Of a stretch of DNA of 64,000 nucleotides, positions 25,428 to 36,500 are shown in pieces. The DNA comes from Flavobacterium cellulosilyticum. GTDB taxonomy: Bacteria; Bacteroidota; Bacteroidia; Flavobacteriales; Flavobacteriaceae. The position numbers and the translations under genes were made by a program. Position 1 is the stretch's first letter, and every line of letters begins with the position of its first letter. The DNA lies in NCBI RefSeq assembly GCF_004349355.1, contig NZ_SMFK01000003.1, positions 248,001 to 312,000 on the forward strand. Direction: 5' to 3'. The notes below the pieces were generated by a model that was not told where the DNA came from, made no database searches, and saw only the letters and a list, made by a program, of their open reading frames with translations.

Positions 25428-27212
25428 ATGTTCAAAAAATATTTTTATAAATTAGAAAATATAATTGCTTGGTCTCAATCCATTCTTACACCCAAACAAT
25501 TTATTTTTTTATCTAGTGTTTTAATTGGTATAACTTCCGGTTTTGCTGCAATAATATTAAAAATATTTGCACACAAAGTTTTCTCTTTTGCAACCTATAT
25601 CAACGGAATTCTAAAATTAAGTTTCATCAATAGTATATTACCAATATTTGGTCTTTTGCTAACCGTTTTTGTTGTCAAAAGGCTTTTAGGTGGAAGCATT
25701 GAAAAGGGAACTTCACAAATTTTATATACCGTTGCGAAAAAAGCAAGTATAATCCCTCCAAAACAAATGTATGCTCAAATTCTTACCAGTTCCTTAACCG
25801 TAGGATTGGGAGGATCAGCAGGACTAGAGAGTCCTATTGTCGTTACCGGAGCTGCTTTTGGTTCTAATTATGCACAAAGGTATAAACTGAGTTATAAAGA
25901 CAGAACCCTCTTAATAGGTTGTGGAGTTGCCGCAGGTATTGCTGCAGCTTTTAATGCTCCAATCGCAGGTGTATTATTTGCAATAGAAGTTTTATTGGTC
26001 GATGTAAGTATTTCGGCATTTACTCCAATTATGATTTCGGCAGCGGCTGGTACTTTAGTTTCTTTAATTACATTGGACGAATCTATTTTATTGTCATTTA
26101 AAAGACAACAAAATTTTGATTTTCATTTTATACCATTCTATATTATTTTGGGTATTATAACTGGGTTTATATCTATTTATTATGCTAGAAATTTTCAAAG
26201 AGTAGAACATTATTTTGCTCATCTTAGAATGAATCCTTATAAAAAAGCATTGTATGGAGCTTCAATTTTAGCTGTAATAATCTTTATTTTCCCTTCCCTT
26301 TTTGGTGAAGGATATGAAAGTATCAAAACATTATCAGAAAGTGATCCAGGACAACTGTTAGAAAATACTTTATTTAGCCAATATAGAGACAATCAATGGG
26401 TATTATTGGCCTTCATTGGCTGTACAATGATGCTTAAGGTTTTTGCATCAGGAATTACCTTGGGAAGTGGTGGTAATGGAGGGAACTTTGCTCCTTCCCT
26501 ATTTTTAGGTTCTTATGTAGGTTATTTCTTTGCCAAATTTTTAAATTTAACCGGACTTACACATTTACCTATCAGCAATTTTACGATGGTAGGAATGGCT
26601 GGTATTCTAAGCGGATTATTTCATGCTCCATTAACTGCAATTTTCCTTATTGCCGAAATTACAGGAGGGTATGACTTAATGATTCCCTTAATGATTGTAA
26701 CGTCTATAAGTTTTGCCATTTCAAAACGATTTGAAAAACATTCGTTGGATGTGAAACATCTGGCAAAAAAAGGACTCGCTTTTACAAGTAACAAAGACGC
26801 CAATATCCTTACAACAATAGACACCAATTCCATCATTCAAACTGATTTTTTAACCCTTTCTCCAAATGATACTTTAGAAAAATTGGTCGATTTAATTTCT
26901 CATTCTAATCAAGTTATTTTTGCAGTTGTAGACAAAGAATTGAATTTACTTGGTATCGTTCATTTCAATAATATTAGAGAAATTATATTTAATAATTATA
27001 GGGTAAAACACACTTTAGTTAAAGAAATTATGACTCCATCAATTGATGTTATTTATCCTGCTGATAGTATGGAAAAAGTAATGTCTAAATTTGAAAAAAC
27101 GAGAGTAACCTTTTTGCCTGTACTTAAAAATGGTAAATATTATGGTTTCATTTCTAAAGCCACTACATTAGAAATATACAGAACCAAGCTAAAATCGATG
27201 ACTATCGAATAA
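25428..27212 (+). CDS. ClC-family chloride channel/transporter with C-terminal CBS domains
   Basis: 594 residues with about ten to twelve membrane helices, then two CBS domains (about 455-590; TLSPNDTLEKLVDLISHSN and EIMTPSIDVIYPADSMEKVMSKFEKTRVTFLPVL). GGSAGLESPIVVTGA holds the gating glutamate of ClC motif II, and LGSGGNGGNFAPSLFLG matches the GxFxP ion-path motif. The first motif (GSGIP) is not obvious, as in many bacterial members. CBS pairs usually bind adenine nucleotides and gate the pore. It is followed 11 bp later by an M23 peptidase gene. Confidence 0.9.
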   Translation: MFKKYFYKLENIIAWSQSILTPKQFIFLSSVLIGITSGFAAIILKIFAHKVFSFATYINGILKLSFINSILPIFGLLLTVFVVKRLLGGSIEKGTSQILYTVAKKASIIPPKQMYAQILTSSLTVGLGGSAGLESPIVVTGAAFGSNYAQRYKLSYKDRTLLIGCGVAAGIAAAFNAPIAGVLFAIEVLLVDVSISAFTPIMISAAAGTLVSLITLDESILLSFKRQQNFDFHFIPFYIILGIITGFISIYYARNFQRVEHYFAHLRMNPYKKALYGASILAVIIFIFPSLFGEGYESIKTLSESDPGQLLENTLFSQYRDNQWVLLAFIGCTMMLKVFASGITLGSGGNGGNFAPSLFLGSYVGYFFAKFLNLTGLTHLPISNFTMVGMAGILSGLFHAPLTAIFLIAEITGGYDLMIPLMIVTSISFAISKRFEKHSLDVKHLAKKGLAFTSNKDANILTTIDTNSIIQTDFLTLSPNDTLEKLVDLISHSNQVIFAVVDKELNLLGIVHFNNIREIIFNNYRVKHTLVKEIMTPSIDVIYPADSMEKVMSKFEKTRVTFLPVLKNGKYYGFISKATTLEIYRTKLKSMTIE

Positions 27213-27223
27213 AACAAATAACT

Positions 27224-27904
27224 ATGAATACAATAGAAAATTATTTATTACAACTTGAAGAATCAATAGTAATTGATAGTTCCATTTGTTATTCAGATTA
27301 CACTCCAATTGATCTATCGGTTTCAAGTTATGAATTAGCAACAATAGACATTAAAAATGCCGACGATTTTGAATCCTATATTAATGCTCATCTTCATAAA
27401 AAAAATGCAAAAGTTGCTTTTGGCGGTTACACTGAGGAACGTAATTTATACAAACGGGCGAATCTTTTTAATAACGAAGAAAGCGATGAGCGGAATATTC
27501 ATATTGGACTTGATTTATGGGTCAAAGCAGGCACTCCAGTTTTAGCAGCTTTGGATGGAAAAGTTTATGGTTTTAATAACAATATCGGTTTGGGAAATTA
27601 TGGTCCAACTATTATAGTTGAACATTGCGTCGAAAACCATGTGTTTTATACACTATATGGACATCTTTCGATGGAAAGTATAGAAAACATTGAAATTGGA
27701 ACTGGTTTTAAAAAAGGACAAAAGATAGGTACTTTAGGTGATTCTTCTATAAATGGTGGTTATTCTCCACATCTTCATTTTCAAATAATAAAAGACATTA
27801 GCACTTACCATAGTGATTATCCAGGTGTTTGCAGTAAAAAAACTTTGGATTATTATTTAGAAAATTGCCCAAATCCTAATTTATTGTTGAAAATTAAACA
27901 ATAG
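27224..27904 (+). CDS. M23-family (LytM/lysostaphin-type) metallopeptidase, no signal peptide
   Basis: 226 residues. The zinc motifs are complete: HIGLDLWVKAGTPVLAALDG (HxxxD) and SPHLHFQI (HxH), with YGHLS and KGQKIGTLGD between them, the normal M23 core at about residues 90-200. Most relatives are exported peptidoglycan endopeptidases, but no signal peptide or membrane helix is visible here, so export is unclear. The first 80 residues are a separate acidic region of unknown fold. It lies 11 bp after the ClC gene. Confidence 0.85.
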   Translation: MNTIENYLLQLEESIVIDSSICYSDYTPIDLSVSSYELATIDIKNADDFESYINAHLHKKNAKVAFGGYTEERNLYKRANLFNNEESDERNIHIGLDLWVKAGTPVLAALDGKVYGFNNNIGLGNYGPTIIVEHCVENHVFYTLYGHLSMESIENIEIGTGFKKGQKIGTLGDSSINGGYSPHLHFQIIKDISTYHSDYPGVCSKKTLDYYLENCPNPNLLLKIKQ

Positions 27905-27996
27905 TCTAAAATAATCAACTAATCTTTATAAATAAAGTTAATAAAAACATATTTTGACGAAATAATCATTATTTTTACTTCCAATTTTTTTTTTAA

Positions 27997-28467
27997 ATGA
28001 CAGCAAACGAAAAGACTATTATTAAATTCTACACTGCTTTAGCAAATGCTGATGCCAATCAAATGTGTGAATGTTATCATCCTAATATTAAATTTCGTGA
28101 TCCTATTTTTGGTTTATTAAAAGGAAATAATGTTTGCCAAATGTGGAAAATGCTAATAGTCAAAAACAAGGGGGAACTAAAAATCGACTATTTTGATATA
28201 AAAGCTGATAACTATTTAGGTGCTGCTTCTTGGATTGCAACCTATCATTTTAGTAAAACTAACAGAAAGGTTGTCAATTCTATTTCGACACTATTTCATT
28301 TTCAAGATGGACTAATAATCAAACAAAATGACGATTTTGATATCTGGAAATGGTCTAAACAAGCGATAGGATTCAAAGGCTTTCTTTTGGGTTGGACTGG
28401 TTTTTTTCAAAAAAAAATTCAGAAGCAAGCTCAAAAATCTCTACTTAATTTCGCTCGGGAAAAATAA
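27997..28467 (+). CDS. NTF2-like (SnoaL-type) family protein
   Basis: 156 residues with the usual cone-shaped NTF2-like pattern: ANEKTIIKFYTALANADANQMCECYHPNIKFRDPIFG at the start, then alternating strands with ASWIATYHFSKTNRKVVNSISTLFHFQDGLIIKQNDDFDIWKW. No catalytic residues can be assigned. The fold is used for small-ligand binding, isomerases and protein stabilisation. It sits last in the plus-strand run beginning at 24109. Confidence 0.75.
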   Translation: MTANEKTIIKFYTALANADANQMCECYHPNIKFRDPIFGLLKGNNVCQMWKMLIVKNKGELKIDYFDIKADNYLGAASWIATYHFSKTNRKVVNSISTLFHFQDGLIIKQNDDFDIWKWSKQAIGFKGFLLGWTGFFQKKIQKQAQKSLLNFAREK

Positions 28468-28710
28468 GAATTTATTACAAAAAGGAGATAACTGAATAGT
28501 ATAAATCATAATTACAATTCAAATTCAATTCGTCTTTAATATATTTAACATGAAATTACAAAATTCTATGCTATTAAGTTTGCCTATATCTGATCGTTAG
28601 TTTCGTTTTGATATTCAATTTAAAGAAGAAGACATCTAGAATTAACGTCTCTTAAACATATTTTTTAAGTTAGCATAAGCATAAATTGGTCGCAATTTAA
28701 AATCATCTAA

Positions 28711-28830
28711 TACGAAACACAAATAATAAACGATGAAATAAAAAACAATAAACTTTGCGACTCAAACTTACGAACAGTAGAAGTAATTGCAACTGCCTTT
28801 TGGCAAATGGGTTTGACTGTAAAAAAATAA
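28711..28830 (+). pseudogene. Possible coding remnant without a start codon
   Basis: A 39-codon open frame ending at 28828-28830 reads ...NKLCDSNLRTVEVIATAFWQ..., which looks more protein-like than its surroundings. It has no ATG and is in a different frame from the kinase at 28841. It may be a gene fragment left by the event that placed the sensory block here. The remainder of the 373 bp gap shows nothing. Confidence 0.2.
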
Positions 28831-28840
28831 ATATCTACTT

Positions 28841-31800
28841 ATGAAACCAAATCCCTCTGTTTTATTATTAGACTCATCACAAATTAACAACATCAATTGC
28901 AAAACACTTTTCGATTTAAACCGAGATAGTATTACAATTTTTAGAATAAATGCTGATAGTATCCCTAGCAATTTTATTGAAGCAAATCCTGCAACTACAA
29001 CCCTTTTTGGATATACAAAAAAAGAACTTTTATCATTGAGCATAAGAGACATAGTAGAATTGACTGACAAAAAAAGTAAATCAATGATTGCTAATTTACA
29101 AACTAAAGGCAGAATCATTTTTACAACTACTATCAAAAACAAAAAAGATAAAATTAGAACCGTTGAAGTTGAAACTTTTCTAATCAATTATGAAAACGAA
29201 CCTGCATTTATGAATATCACTCGAGATATTACAGATCGCAAGCAGTTGGAACAAAATATTAGTAAAGCTTATAATAACGTTTCTACAATTCTTGATGCCA
29301 TTCCAGATCTGCTGTTTGAAGTAGGTATTGATGGTAGAATCTATCATTATCATTCTCATCGAACAGATTTATTAGCTGTACCAGCAGCTGTTTTTATAGA
29401 TCAATTATTTCAAGATGTATTGCCTGCAGATGTCTCTAAAATTTGTATGGAAGCCATTCAGGAAACTAACGTTAAAGGGTGGTCAACGGGAAAACAGTAC
29501 GCACTGGATTTGCCCAACGGCAAAAAATGGTTTGAACTTTCAGTGTCTCCAATAAATGATAGTAATAATGATGATAAACATTTTATATTACTTGCCAGAG
29601 ATATTACAGATCGTAAAATGGCTGAAAATATTTTAAAAGAAAATGAAGAAAATCTCCAAGTTATTTTCGATTCTATTTCGGAAGCGATATATATAGTAGA
29701 CAAATCTGGAACATTTATAAATGTAAATAAAGGAACCGAAAAAATGTACCAGTATTCCAGAAAAGAACTTATAGGAAAATCTCTTTTAAATTTTGCTGCT
29801 CAAAGTTTAAACGATCAAAGTGCTATTCAATCGAAAATGAAATCTGTATGTAAAACAGGAAATCCAGAACAATTTGAGTTTTGGGCAGTACGCAAAAACG
29901 GGGTAATTTTTCCAACAGAAGTTGTTTTTGACAAATGCAAGTATTTTGGAAAGGAAGTATTGATAGCCACTGCAAGAGATATTACAAAACGAAAAAAAGC
30001 CGAAGATTCATTAAGAAAAAGCGAAGAAAAAATAAAAAGCATCTTCAATCTAGCTAATTCAGGAATTGTTTTGACAGACATTAAAGGAAATTTTTTGGAA
30101 TTTAATCATAAGTGGTTAGAAATGCTGGGGTATACACCCGAAGAAATGAAAAAGTTGACAAATTTAAATATAACACATCCAAATGATATTGAGAAAACAA
30201 AATTATGGGGAAATAAGGTTTATAATGCGGAAATTGAAAGGTATCAAATAGAAAAAAGATATATAACGAAAGATAAATCCGTTTTTTGGGGAGAAGAATC
30301 TGTTTCAGTAATAAAAGATGAGCATAATAAAATCATCAACACAGTCGGAATTATCTCAGATATATCGGAACGAAAATATACACAAGAAAAAATAAAACAA
30401 CTCTCTCAAGCTGTCGAACAAAGCCCTGTTACAATTATCATTACAAATACAAGTGGAGAAGTTGAATATGCAAATCCAAAATTTTACGAAACTACGGGAT
30501 ATACAGTCGAAGAAATTCTTGGAAAAAATCTTACAATTATAAAAACCAATCATACTTCATCTGATGAATACAAACAATTATGGCAAACCATTTCATCTGG
30601 AAATGAATGGTTCGGGGAATTTCACAACAGGAAAAAAGATGGAACATTATATTGGGAATCAGCTTCAATTTCACCAATTATAAATTCATTTGGAAAAATA
30701 ACCCATTATATAGCTATAAAAGAAGACATAACCGAACGCAAGCGAGTTGAAAAGCAATTAATAAAAGCCAAAGAAAAAGCGGAAGAAAGTGACCGATTAA
30801 AATTAGCTTTTCTAGCAAATATGAGTCATGAAATTCGAACTCCAATGAATGGAATTTTGGGATTCACAGAACTTTTAAAAGAAACACAATTAGATAGAGA
30901 GGTTCAACAGGAATACATTGGAATAATTGAGAAAAGTGGTGTTCGTATGCTCAATATCATCAATGATATAATAAACATCTCAAAAATCGAATCAGGACAA
31001 GTTGAACTATCCCTGTCTGAAACGAACATAAATGAGCAAATGCTATACATCCAAACCTTTTTCAAACCAGAAGCGACTTTAAAAGGAATTACTCTAATTG
31101 CCTCAAAATTATTACCCCTAAATGAGGCTATAATTAAAACAGATCTTGAAAAAATTTATGCCATATTAACTAATCTCGTCAAAAATGCACTTAAATTCAC
31201 AAATTCAGGCACAATTGAATTTGGATGTTTTAAAAAGGAGAATAACTTAGAGTTTTTCGTAAAAGACACAGGATTAGGCATTTCAAAATCACAGCAAAAA
31301 ATAATATTCGAAAGATTTAGGCAAGCTAATGATACTACAAGTCGTTCTCATGAGGGTTCTGGTTTAGGATTAGCTATTTCAAAAGCTTACGTAAAAAAAC
31401 TTGGTGGAAAAATATGGTTAGAAAGCGAAGAAAACAAAGGAAGTTCATTTTATTTCACAATCCCTTTTGTCTCTTATTCAGCACAAAAGCACAAAACAAT
31501 TACTAAAAGAATTGATATACCTAAAAAAATTGCATTGAATATTAAAAATCTAAAGGTTTTGATTGTTGAAGACGATTCTATATCAAAATTACTAATTACA
31601 ATTGCTGTCAAACCTTTTAGCAAAGAAATATTGAAAGTAAGCACTGGTTTTGAGGCCGTAGAAGCTTGCCGTAATAATCCAGATATCGATCTCGTAATGA
31701 TGGATATCAATATGCCTGAAATGGGCGGTTATGAAGCCACGAAAAAGATAAGAGAGTTCAATAAAAATATTATAATAATTGCGCAAACAGCTAATGGGAT

Positions 31801-31930
31801 GCAAAGCGATAGAGACAAAGCAATTGAAGCTGGATGTACAGATTACATACCAAAACCGATAAACATAGCTTTTTTAAGTGATTTAATTCTAAAATATTTC
31901 GAAAATAAAATGAGTCATAATACAGATTAA
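28841..31930 (+). CDS. PAS-domain hybrid histidine kinase with C-terminal receiver
   Basis: 1029 residues. At least five PAS/PAC units (ending at about 133, 260, 385, 505 and 635, each with an ARDITDRK-like PAC end) precede HisKA (FLANMSHEIRTPMNGILGF, His663), HATPase (NLVKNALKFTNSG, DTGLGIS, GSGLGLAISKAYV) and a receiver domain (LIVEDDSISKL, Asp955 in MMDINMPEMGGYEATKK, TANGMQ, and Lys in YIPKPINIA). No membrane segment is visible, so it probably senses internal redox or ligand states through PAS. It is closely similar along its whole length to the last two thirds of the 1319-residue kinase at 36607, which marks a duplication. The output pathway is not apparent. Confidence 0.9.
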   Translation: MKPNPSVLLLDSSQINNINCKTLFDLNRDSITIFRINADSIPSNFIEANPATTTLFGYTKKELLSLSIRDIVELTDKKSKSMIANLQTKGRIIFTTTIKNKKDKIRTVEVETFLINYENEPAFMNITRDITDRKQLEQNISKAYNNVSTILDAIPDLLFEVGIDGRIYHYHSHRTDLLAVPAAVFIDQLFQDVLPADVSKICMEAIQETNVKGWSTGKQYALDLPNGKKWFELSVSPINDSNNDDKHFILLARDITDRKMAENILKENEENLQVIFDSISEAIYIVDKSGTFINVNKGTEKMYQYSRKELIGKSLLNFAAQSLNDQSAIQSKMKSVCKTGNPEQFEFWAVRKNGVIFPTEVVFDKCKYFGKEVLIATARDITKRKKAEDSLRKSEEKIKSIFNLANSGIVLTDIKGNFLEFNHKWLEMLGYTPEEMKKLTNLNITHPNDIEKTKLWGNKVYNAEIERYQIEKRYITKDKSVFWGEESVSVIKDEHNKIINTVGIISDISERKYTQEKIKQLSQAVEQSPVTIIITNTSGEVEYANPKFYETTGYTVEEILGKNLTIIKTNHTSSDEYKQLWQTISSGNEWFGEFHNRKKDGTLYWESASISPIINSFGKITHYIAIKEDITERKRVEKQLIKAKEKAEESDRLKLAFLANMSHEIRTPMNGILGFTELLKETQLDREVQQEYIGIIEKSGVRMLNIINDIINISKIESGQVELSLSETNINEQMLYIQTFFKPEATLKGITLIASKLLPLNEAIIKTDLEKIYAILTNLVKNALKFTNSGTIEFGCFKKENNLEFFVKDTGLGISKSQQKIIFERFRQANDTTSRSHEGSGLGLAISKAYVKKLGGKIWLESEENKGSSFYFTIPFVSYSAQKHKTITKRIDIPKKIALNIKNLKVLIVEDDSISKLLITIAVKPFSKEILKVSTGFEAVEACRNNPDIDLVMMDINMPEMGGYEATKKIREFNKNIIIIAQTANGMQSDRDKAIEAGCTDYIPKPINIAFLSDLILKYFENKMSHNTD

Positions 31931-32039
31931 TTAATACAATCCTATCGTGAAAAAGTAGGAATAAGTATTGAAAATTGGCTTTAATTATATTATAAAAAAC
32001 ATAAAAGATTTAATATATAATTACAAATTTTGAAATATC

Positions 32040-33146
32040 ATGTTACAAGTTCCAAAAACAAATAAATCATCCCAATCAAATAAAAAATTTTCTGTTCTTG
32101 AAATTCTTCAATTTACAGTTTTAGTTTCTCTTTTATTATATTTTGGAAAAACACTATTTATACCTCTAAGTTTTTCTATGCTTATAAGTTTTATTCTTTA
32201 CCCTATTTGCAAATGGTTAGAGCAAAAAGGAGTGAATAAAATTATTGCCATATTCCTACCCATTTTTTGTCTTATACTTTTTTTTGGAGCCCTATTTTTT
32301 TTACTTCTAACTCAATTAATCGAGTTTTCAAATGAATGGGGATTATTCAAAATAAAAATAGTAGAAACGATAAATCAATTGAGCTTTTTTATTGTCGAAA
32401 AATTTAATTTTAGCACAGAAAAACAATTGAATTTTGTTAAAAACATAGTTGATAATTCTGGTTCTCAGGCTTTCTCATTTCTACAAACCACATTCTATTC
32501 TTTATCCGAATCCGTTTTTTATCTTATCATAATTCCTGTATATTCGATACTAATACTATATTACCGAAAATTACTTGTGAATGTTTTATATCGTATTTTC
32601 TCTTCAGAAAAAAAGAAAATCATACACGAAATCTTGGTCGAAACTATTCATGCTTATTATAATTTTATAAAGGGAATGCTGATTGTTTATCTAGTAGTGG
32701 GTATTTTAAATAGTATTGGTCTTGCAATTATAGGTATTCCTCATCCTATTTTATTTGGGTTTATTGCTTCCATATTCACATTTATTCCTTACATCGGAAT
32801 TATAATTTCAGCCCTATTACCAATTACAATTTCCTGGATAACTTTTAATTCTATTTGGTATCCAATAGGTGTTATATTCGTTTTTTCAACTGTTCAATTA
32901 CTCGAAGCTTATATTATATTCCCATTTGCTGTAGGTGGTCGATTAAAAATAAACACACTTGTTATCATTTTAGTAATAATTATCGGTGGTATTTTATGGG
33001 GCGCTGTCGGAATGATTTTATTTATTCCTTTTATAAGCATCATTAAATTAATTGCTGATCGAACCAAAAATTTAAAAACATTATCCGTAGTTCTTGGAGA
33101 TGGATTAGAAGATACTATTTTAACAAAACCAACCGAGAAAATATAA
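32040..33146 (+). CDS. AI-2E family (PerM/TqsA-like) permease
   Basis: 368 residues. Helix pairs at the N-terminus (LQFTVLVSLLLYFGKTLFIPLSFSMLISFILYPICKWLE), a soluble stretch at about 100-150, and the family signature helices IGIPHPILFGFIASIFTFIPYIGIIISALLPI and a C-terminal LLEAYIIFPFAVGGRLKINTLVIIL fit the AI-2E transporter superfamily with eight predicted segments. Members include Na+/H+ exchangers and proposed signal exporters; the AI-2 label does not mean that this strain makes AI-2. It stands between two sensor genes. Confidence 0.85.
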   Translation: MLQVPKTNKSSQSNKKFSVLEILQFTVLVSLLLYFGKTLFIPLSFSMLISFILYPICKWLEQKGVNKIIAIFLPIFCLILFFGALFFLLLTQLIEFSNEWGLFKIKIVETINQLSFFIVEKFNFSTEKQLNFVKNIVDNSGSQAFSFLQTTFYSLSESVFYLIIIPVYSILILYYRKLLVNVLYRIFSSEKKKIIHEILVETIHAYYNFIKGMLIVYLVVGILNSIGLAIIGIPHPILFGFIASIFTFIPYIGIIISALLPITISWITFNSIWYPIGVIFVFSTVQLLEAYIIFPFAVGGRLKINTLVIILVIIIGGILWGAVGMILFIPFISIIKLIADRTKNLKTLSVVLGDGLEDTILTKPTEKI

Positions 33147-33549
33147 TAAAAATAGTATCATAAATTCTACTTCAGGATAATTTTATCATAAAACGTTCCA
33201 TTATATTTAAATTATAATTAATTCTTATAAGGCTCTAGAAAAATTTCGAATTATAGTACGATTATTTCAAAATATGCATAAAGATTATGTTAAAAATAGG
33301 AATAGAAAAATACGAAAAAGTAGTCGGATTTTAATCCAAAAATAAAATTTAGATTCACTTTTCAAAAATGGTTTATAAAAACGAATAGTATACTCAGACC
33401 TCTTTGATAAAAAACAATATTTAATCACTAATAACTTTAATAATCCGAGGTTTTTTAATTAATTTTGAGTAGGATATTCCTTTTTTTTAACAACAAATTC
33501 AAATTGTAAATTATACACTCTGAATTTAAGAGTAGCGTATTATTTTAAG
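33147..33549. other. Intergenic, 403 bp, no gene seen
   Basis: Very AT-rich DNA without a supportable ORF. A 15-codon frame near 33290 and an ACCTC/GAGGT pair followed by T residues near 33455 are the only visible features, and both are too weak to call. Confidence 0.5.
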
Positions 33550-36500
33550 ATGAAAACAGATAAAAATAAAATGGAACAAAGTTCTGTTTTAAAGCCTTCC
33601 GAAAACCAAAATACTGAAAACTTTAACGGTAATGATTTTCCTATTGTAGCAATTGGATGTTCTGCTGGTGGACTGGAGACATTGGAATTGTTTTTTTCAA
33701 ATTTGCCTGAAAATAACGATATGGCATTCATTATAATTCAACATCTTGACCCAAAACACGTAGGGATGATGCCTGAACTCCTACAGCGAATGACATCGAT
33801 GAAAGTGTTTCAAGTTACTGATAATTTAAAAGTAAAACCAAACTGTATCTATATCATTCCGCCAAATAAGAGTATGTCAATTCTAAATGACACATTATAT
33901 TTATTTGCTGCAATAGAAACCCATGGAATACGTCTGCCAATTGATATTTTCTTCCGTTCGATGGCCAATGACCGTCAAGAAAAAAGTATTGGAATTATTC
34001 TTTCGGGAATGGGTTCCGATGGCAGTTTAGGAATCAAAAACATAAAAGAAAAAAATGGAATTGTGCTTGTTCAAGAACCATCTACAGCAAAATTCAATGG
34101 CATGCCAAGAAGTGCTGTCGAAGCGATAAACCCTGATATCATTGCGCCAGTTGAAGAATTACCTATTAAATTAATAGAATATCTAAAATTTTCAATCAAG
34201 CATAATACATCTAAGGATTTAGAATTAGACCTGAAAAACAAAAGTAGCATCGATAAAATTATTATTTTACTTCGTGAACAAACAGGTCATGATTTTTCGA
34301 TGTATAAAAAAAACACTTTATTTCGCCGCATCGAAAGACGTAAAGAAGTCCATAAGATTGTCAAGATTCAAAATTATGTACGATTCATGCAGGAAAACCC
34401 TAAAGAAGCCGAAATACTTTTTGAAGAATTACTCATTGGGGTTACCAACTTTTTCCGTGATCCTGAAGTTTGGAGAAAATTTGGTGAGCAAGTTCTTCCC
34501 GAAATGCTTGAAAAATTGGCAAGTGGCTCTATTTTAAGAGCTTGGATTACGGGTTGTTCAACTGGTGAAGAAGCGTACACTTTAGCTATTATTTTTAAAG
34601 AATCATTGTCAAAAATTAAAAACAATCGAAACATAAGTTTACAAATATTTGCAACTGATCTTGACAATGAAGCCATTGAAAAAGCCCGAAAAGGTATTTT
34701 CTCACCAAACATTGTAAATGATGTATCACCACAACGCATATCCAAATATTTTGTTGGAGACAATGACGGGTATCGAATCAATGCCACCATCCGTGAAATG
34801 GTCGTTTTTGCACCACAAAATGTGATTAAAGATCCACCTTTTACAAAACTTGATATCCTAATTTGTCGCAATATGCTGATTTATATGGAACCTGAATTGC
34901 AAAATAAATTGATGGCACTTTTTAACTATAGTCTTAAACCAAGTGGAATTATGATCCTTGGCTCTGCTGAAACTCTAGGAAATGGAAATGAAGGTTTCGA
35001 AGTACTTGACGCCAAATTAAAAATATTCAAACGTACATTATCACCCAGGGAAACTAGGCTTCTAGATTTTCCCAGTTCTTTTTCAATTACTAATAAAACC
35101 AAACCCATAATGAAGTTGCCTCTAAAAGCTGTTGAAAATATACAATCTCTTACTGATCAAATTTTGCTACAGCAATTTACTCCTGCAAGTGTTTTGGTCA
35201 ACGATAAAGGTGACATAATTTACATCACTGGCCGTACAGGGAAATATCTGGAACCAGTAGCAGGAAAAGCAAATTGGAATATTTATGCCATGCTTCGTGA
35301 AGGATTACGAATAGTATTTCCAGCTGCCTTTCAAAAAGCATTGCAAACGTATGATGCAGTGAAACTTGAAAATGTTAAAATAGAAAATGGAAAAATCAGT
35401 TTTGTAAACGTTACTATTCAGCGTATCGAAAAGCCCGAAACGATTCGAGATATGATTTTAATAGTTTTTAATGATCTTCCAGAATTAGATGAATCTAAAG
35501 TCTTCAATTTAAAAACAACCATTCAAAGTTTAACTTCAAAACAGAAAGATTTAGAACTCAATCAATGTTATGAGGATTTGCAAATTCTTAGGGAAGAAAT
35601 GCAAACTTCACAAGAAGATTTGAAATCTACAAATGAAGAACTTCAATCTACCAATGAGGAATTGCAATCAACTAATGAAGAACTTACCACATCCAAAGAA
35701 GAAATGCAAAGTCTCAATGAAGAATTGCAAACGGTAAACAGTGAACTTCAAAATAAAGTTATTGAATTTTCAAGGTCCAACAACGATATGAAAAATTTAC
35801 TTAACAGCACTGAAATAGGCACACTTTTCCTTGACAAAGAACTTAACATACGTAGATTTACTGATCCAATTACCGATATTTTCAAAATACGAAATTCCGA
35901 TATTGGAAGACCATTTACCGATTTGGTTTCTGAACTAAAATATCCAGAAATAGGAAGTAATGCTAAATTAGTAATCAAAAACCTCACCTCGATAGAAACT
36001 GAAAACGAAACTACTGACAAAAGATGGTTTAACATCCGAATTATGCCTTATCGTACTATTGATGATCATATAGACGGATTAGTGCTTACATTTAATAACA
36101 TTACAAAATTTAAAAAGCTAGAATTAGAATTAATGCAAGCCAATACATCTTTACGGTTAAACAAAGAAACACATTACCGCCATCTTTTTGAATCAGCAAA
36201 AGACGGTATTCTTATATTGGATGCTGATTCTGGAAAAATTACCGATGTAAATCCGTTTTTAATTGAACTTTTGGGTTATTCAAAAGAACAATTTCTTGAA
36301 AAGGCAATTTGGGAAATTGGATTTCTTAAAGATATTATTGCTAACAAAGTTAAATTTTCAGAATTGCAAAAAAAAAGAATCATACGTTACGATAATTTGC
36401 CTCTTGAATCCTATAGTGGGAAAAAGATTTATGTAGAGTTTATTAGCAATCAATATAAAGTAGACAATCACAAAGTAATTCAGTGCTTTATTCGTGATAT

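Noticed and set aside
32040..33146. Autoinducer-2 quorum-sensing exporter
   Set aside because: The AI-2E family name is broad and no luxS or lsr genes are present, so quorum sensing is not supported.
33290..33340. Short frame MLKIGIEKYEKVVGF in the gap before CheB-CheR
   Set aside because: Fifteen codons only, no context; too short to support as a gene or relic.
33455..33475. Terminator after the AI-2E permease gene
   Set aside because: Only a five-base ACCTC/GAGGT pairing over a loop of about 50 bases; not convincing.
34374..34871. 165-residue minus-strand ORF inside the CheB-CheR gene
   Set aside because: It lies antisense to the conserved CheR domain and its translation has no domain features; a shadow of the real gene.
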